Assembly: GCA_006384855.1 (NCBI GenBank)
Contig: VCJN01002655.1
Location: 1 to 64,000 of the forward strand
Length of the DNA stretch: 64,000 nucleotides
Direction of reading: 5' to 3'
Source of the DNA: Tetraselmis striata
Lineage: Eukaryota; Chlorophyta; Chlorodendrophyceae; Chlorodendrales; Chlorodendraceae
In this document: in pieces, positions 60,301-64,000 of the stretch
How the letters are laid out: each line of letters begins with the position of its first letter
Numbering within the stretch: position 1 is the first letter of the stretch
The notes under the pieces: generated by a model
The model's database searches: none
What the model was told of the DNA's origin: nothing
The model's input: the letters and a program-made list of their open reading frames with translations, nothing else
Translations under genes and position numbers: made by a program

Positions 60301-63300
60301 CGAAGGGCAAGGCGGGGGCTCACCGGAAAGATTGACTTCCGACAGGCTTGAGATCTTCGACAGCGTTTCCACAAGGCTGACTGATTCCTCCATACCAAAG
60401 GAATTACCTGCGCAGCGCCATGGCCCCAAGCAGTCAGCCGACCGCACACGGCGATTGCTGACGGCATCCGCCATGCTCGCACCGCTGGGCCGCAGCACCG
60501 CACCGCTGAGGTCCAGCTTCTGCAGACCCGATTGGTGCTCCGCGAGCGCCAGCATGGCTGCCTGGGCCATGGCCGCCGTGATGCCGTTCCCTGTGGTTCA
60601 CGCGTGCCAGCAGCACATCGCCATCGAAAAAGTCAATTGGCATCCCGATTTAATCCCTACAGTACCCGTTCATCCACGGCGCCGGGCGTGGGGTGGAGGG
60701 GTCGGCACTGCTAGGGCGCTGCTGCAGGAACACGTCATATACATACCGTACCATTCAGTTCGGTGTGCGAGTCCACACAATAATAAGGAATTGTTTTGTA
60801 CCATCGCGTCGGAATGTCCGCACATTTTAACGGCAAATTCTGACATGGTCTACCTCTTTGCGCTGGAAAGGGGGGGGGGGGGGCAAAAACAGCAATAATG
60901 GTATATAGCGAACCCAAAACGTGGTTTCAGTAAGCCTACAATTTCGGTTGCTTGCTAAATATCTAGATAGAAAAATCGCGTGACTTTGGTCCATATTGAT
61001 CTCAATTGATATTGACAGGTTTGGCAGGCTACTAAAGTATTAGTGACTATTTCCGCGGCGGGGCTGCTAGGAGAGTAGCATACAGGTGGCATACCTGCCA
61101 GGGACAAGCCGCGAAGGGCGGTCGCCTTCTTCAGCAGCCCCTTTGTCAGGGCCTCCAAGCCGCTGTCACCGATGCCATTCCCTGCGCGCGTCGCCGCATA
61201 CATGACCGACCTCAGCAGCTCAGCGCATGCATCCATCTCGTGCACACACGGGGGAAACTCATGACGGGGGCTACACATGCAGGCATGGGTCTTAGCCAAT
61301 CGCTCTGGGCACCCGTCCGCCCGAATCCATACCGGTCAGGTCGAGGTTGGTCAGCTTGCGCCCGTTCTTTGCCTGGGCTGCAAGCATGGTTGTGAGGGCC
61401 TGGATGCCGTCCACTTTGAGATGGAACGCGCCTGGGTCACACCCCCGCGCGGGAGAAGTGATCAGAGGCGGGGCGGCGGGGGGCAGAAGGGGGGGGGGGG
61501 GTCAGTTGCGCGCTGCTAGGCGAGGCACCACGTCCGTGAGCGGCGATCCCAGGGGTTGCAGGTTGCCATCAGCGTACCCGTGAAATTGAGCTGCTCCATG
61601 TCCTGCATCCTGCGGTACATCTTCTCCACCGTCTCCATCACCGTCTGGGCATCCGTGTTGTAGTGCTCTGCACAGCGAGGCAGGGCACACATGCAGCAAT
61701 CCGTACTCGGCGTCTGGGTCAGGTCAGGTGGCACATGGATGATGTGCCAGCCGCGGCGGCACGCACCGTCAATGTCGACCCTCTGCAGTGTGGCTCGGCT
61801 CAGCAATGCGGCGCCAATTGCTCTGGCGCCGGCCGGGGTCAGCGGATTGTCTGCACCGCCACAGCAAAACCACTCAGAATACATGCAAAGGAACTGCGAG
61901 TGGGTGTTCCTCCCAGGTGTTGTACCCAGCGCGCATGCAGCATGCTGTGCGAGTGATCATTACCCGTGAGCACAACGGTCTCAATGACCTGATTCTTCAT
62001 GAGCGCCGACGACAGAGCCTCAGCCCCCTCCGGCCCGATGCCATTGCCTGCCAAAGACGGGCAAAAATAGTCACCGCATGCAACGCTGGGCAGGACTCCC
62101 CGCATCATGCAAACTGGTCAAACTACTGGGCAGGGCTGTCGCACCTCGCAGATTCACCCGCTTGAGGGACATGTTGACGGCCAGAGCCTCGGCTAGGGCC
62201 ACCATCCCCTTGTCACCGATGGCATTGTCTACATGTACACCCCCAGGCGGTGGGAATGGCCGGGGGGGGGGGGGGGGGGGGGGGAGAGGTAATCATTGAA
62301 ACATTGATGTGCTGCATCCCCTGCGTTTCCCATGTGTTGTTTCTTCAGGCGCGGATCAGGGCTAAAGACTCCACGGAGGCATCCCACCTGCCAGGTTGAG
62401 CTCCTCCACAGCCACATGGTTCCGCAGAATCTCCACCAGTGAGAACACACCCTTCTTTCCAATGCAGTGCAGTCCACCTACGGCACAGGAGCATGGTACA
62501 TCTTACCGTATTCAGTGATGATTTGATGTAAGTTAGGGCATGCTGCATGTCTTCCACGATGCGAGCCAATGGCACAGCGAGGGGCTCATCTCAAGGAGGG
62601 TGGACATCCCCCCCCCCGGCGAGGCAGGATAAATTCTGCGACGACAGCATCACACCCACCTGAGAAGTTCAACCGGGTTGTCTGCTTGATGCTCTCATCG
62701 TTCATCAGGTTTTCAGCCGCTTGCCAGCCTTGCTTCGCTTTGTCTGCGCGTGCATGAGACAGTGTAGAAGCAAACAGAAGCCACACAGTCAGCCTCAACA
62801 TGCGGCTGCGTCATGTCTTTTAAAGACGCTTGGCGGAATGCCCACGCATTGACAGACTGCCGATGGCGCTGCGCACCATCAACAACAAACGTGACATCGG
62901 CCACGTGCATCTTGCGGCCAAGGGCGGCACCCCCCTCGCCGTTGATTTTGTTGCCTGCACATGCACAATGCGCTCAGAGATGGAGCGGCATGTCGACCGT
63001 CATTGGGCAGCATGCCGGGTAAGACGCCATCAGAGTGATTGACACGTGCATTGTTTATTGTTTACCAGTTATGGCTATAAACTGGCGACACCCTGGACTT
63101 CTGCTAGGGAACTCCAGACAACAACTTTAAACAGTGGTTTGGGGTGCTTTGGGCCATATTTTACTCCGACACACGGAAAGCAGGAGTTTGTGGCCTTAGT
63201 CACCACGTTTTGGGAGATTTGGGGGTACTTACTAGCCGGCTATTAACCGCTCACAAAGCAGATTGGGGACTTGGGGATAGAAACCAGTCGCAGGTACAAT

Positions 63301-63922
63301 GCAGGGTGGGGCATGCCACACGCCCACGCCGCACGCCGTTTCACCTTTCAGATTGATGTTGGAAACGCTCATGTTCACCGTCAGCATGTCGCCAATCTCG
63401 CGCGCCGTCTGGTTGCCAACACCGCACCCTGCGCGAAAGCCGCAATAACAGGCGTCAGCATGCACGGCTGGGTTCGCACAGTGGATCACGCAAAACCTTC
63501 GGATGCGCGTTGGATGGGCGTCACATGCGCCTCACTCACGCTTGAGACTCAAGTCCTTCAGGCAGTGGTTCTTCCTCAGCGCTTTCCCAAACGCCACGCC
63601 TCCTTCATCGCCGATGTCATTGCCTGGCGCAGGCACAGCGGCATAATTGAACTCAGCATTATCTCGCACAAGGACTGCAGCAAAACTCCATGGCCGTGGG
63701 GCGCCCTCAAAATACATTGCTGTTGTAAAGATGCAGCAGCAATCGGGGCACATCAATCAGCAGATACTCTGCTGGGGAGTAGGGCGGCGAACGCCATGTG
63801 GGCGAGAGGGGGGGGGGGGGGGGGGGGGGGGGGATTACCATCCATGATGAGCCGCTGCAACGAGTTGTTACTCTTGAGGGCGTCCGCAATGGCAGCAGCC
63901 CCTGAGGCCGTGATGTTGGTGC
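54321..63922 (-). CDS. Large LRR protein, one repeat per exon, with a novel C-terminal domain (5' end outside window)
   Basis: 21 LRR exons: 63922-63839, 63623-63540, 63428-63345, 62954-62877, 62743-62660, 62477-62388, 62228-62145, 62047-61964, 61850-61767, 61667-61578, 61431-61333, 61181-61095, 60590-60504, 60407-60324, 57750-57655, 56930-56847, 56703-56620, 56435-56352, 56248-56165, 56033-55947, 55771-55691; then the last exon 55468-54321 (stop). All junctions are phase 1. Twelve of the 21 are exactly 84 nt and the others 78-99. Each encodes one ribonuclease-inhibitor-type LRR such as GNGIGPEGAEALSSALMKN. The last exon adds 382 residues: helices, a small-residue-rich hydrophobic stretch, and a C-terminal segment weakly like a SAM domain. 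Start and any upstream domain lie beyond 64000. Function is unknown; an NLR-like sensor is one possibility, an RNH1- or RanGAP-like scaffold another. Confidence 0.88.
54816..54938 (-). other. Hydrophobic, small-residue-rich segment in the C-terminal domain of the LRR protein
   Basis: About 40 residues are rich in Ala, Gly, Val, Ile, Leu, Ser and Thr with no charge except one Arg (VRIGVSALTIAL ... VGTLVASAIPMAMSLVAGG). It follows an amphipathic Gln/Lys/Glu-rich helical region. It could span or insert into a membrane. Confidence 0.55.
57918..58168 (+). repeat. tRNA-derived SINE, full-length diverged copy in an LRR-gene intron
   Basis: It has a tRNA-like head with a degenerate A box (CGCTCGGTTGAGCGG) and the same body as the copy at 58733. 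The B box is changed (GTATCGAGTCC). It lies antisense in the 2.6-kb intron between the LRR exons at 60324 and 57750. Confidence 0.85.
58314..58360 (+). repeat. Dispersed repeat family R1, copy 2
   Basis: TGTGAATTACAAAAAGGGCAG followed by TAACAAATCCACCTACTACG, related to 34066-34155 and 58631-58712. Confidence 0.6.
58631..58712 (+). repeat. Dispersed repeat family R1, copy 3
   Basis: It starts with the same TGTGAATTACAAAAAGGGCA and ends with AAAATCAACACAGCAAG and a GCCGAAAAGCGGC hairpin as at 34066-34155. The middle part is deleted. Confidence 0.6.
58733..58985 (+). repeat. tRNA-derived SINE, best-preserved copy
   Basis: The head resembles a tRNA gene, with an A box (AGGCTCGGTAGAGCGG) and a B box (GGTTCGATTCC) 30-40 bp apart, giving an internal RNA polymerase III promoter. 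A tRNA-unrelated body of about 170 bp follows, containing TTCGGGGTTCGAATGAGG and GTCCCGGGGCGAACTTTACTT. It lacks a CCA end and continues past the tRNA region, so it is a SINE rather than a tRNA gene. Confidence 0.88.
59401..59446 (+). repeat. LINE 3'-end-like fragment
   Basis: GTGATTTCC, TCGCCTTCTGCT and TAGCTCATGTA match the 3' end of the LINE at 29762-29802. A third relative lies inverted at 33990-34022. Confidence 0.6.
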
Positions 63923-64000
63923 CTACAATCCACAAAGACCAGTCATGTCACGCAAAATTGCCTAAGCTGCACGAATGCAAGGGTACCAGTCTGCATGAAG

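Noticed and set aside
54321-64000. CRISPR-like or tandem DNA repeat array suggested by regularly spaced 84-bp units
   Set aside because: The units are LRR exons with splice sites; their DNA differs and only the protein pattern repeats.

Overview
The window is nuclear DNA of a eukaryote, most likely a chlorophyte green alga. The genes are split by many short GT-AG introns and a few GC-AG introns. The DNA is GC-rich with long G or C runs. A PRMT5 begins with a plant-type N terminus, a glutathione reductase has a plastid-type leader, and TTTAGGG-like telomeric motifs are scattered about. I rebuilt exon structures by matching reading frames, splice sites and family motifs by eye; no search was run. 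Gene models whose exon lengths sum to a multiple of three with consistent phases are the most secure.

Layout. 138-5994 is a nearly intact tyrosine-recombinase (DIRS/PAT-like) retrotransposon with split direct repeats. About 7.0-8.8 kb holds exons of an unresolved plus-strand gene. 9.4-11.4 kb (minus) encodes a DUF1295/steroid-reductase-like membrane protein. 12.6-15.1 kb (plus) is choline-phosphate cytidylyltransferase, 7 exons. 15.1-17.6 kb is gene-free and ends in an AT-rich island. 17.6-23.1 kb (minus) is PRMT5, 14 exons and 665 residues.

23.4-33.9 kb is a transposon nest: a 5'-truncated LINE with a 12-bp target duplication, then a PIF/Harbinger DNA transposon (25226-33911) whose left inverted repeat is split by a LINE flanked by a 14-bp duplication. 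A decayed DDE transposase follows at 34.7-36.1 kb.

37.4-40.6 kb (plus) is an unrecognised helical-repeat-like protein. 41.3-42.0 kb (minus) is a small 150-residue protein with a possible organelle leader. 44.5-46.5 kb (minus) is an F-box/LRR protein. 48.4-52.3 kb (minus) is glutathione reductase, 12 exons. From 54.3 kb to beyond the right edge (minus) lies a large LRR gene in which each repeat has its own phase-1 exon, ending in a 382-codon exon for an unfamiliar helical, partly hydrophobic domain. Five copies of a tRNA-derived SINE are spread through introns and intergenic DNA.

The host genes look like ordinary neighbours rather than a pathway: lipid synthesis, arginine methylation, redox and LRR proteins. 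The most unusual items are the one-exon-one-LRR gene with its C-terminal domain, the nested transposons, the SINE family and the recurrent G/C homopolymer tracts.
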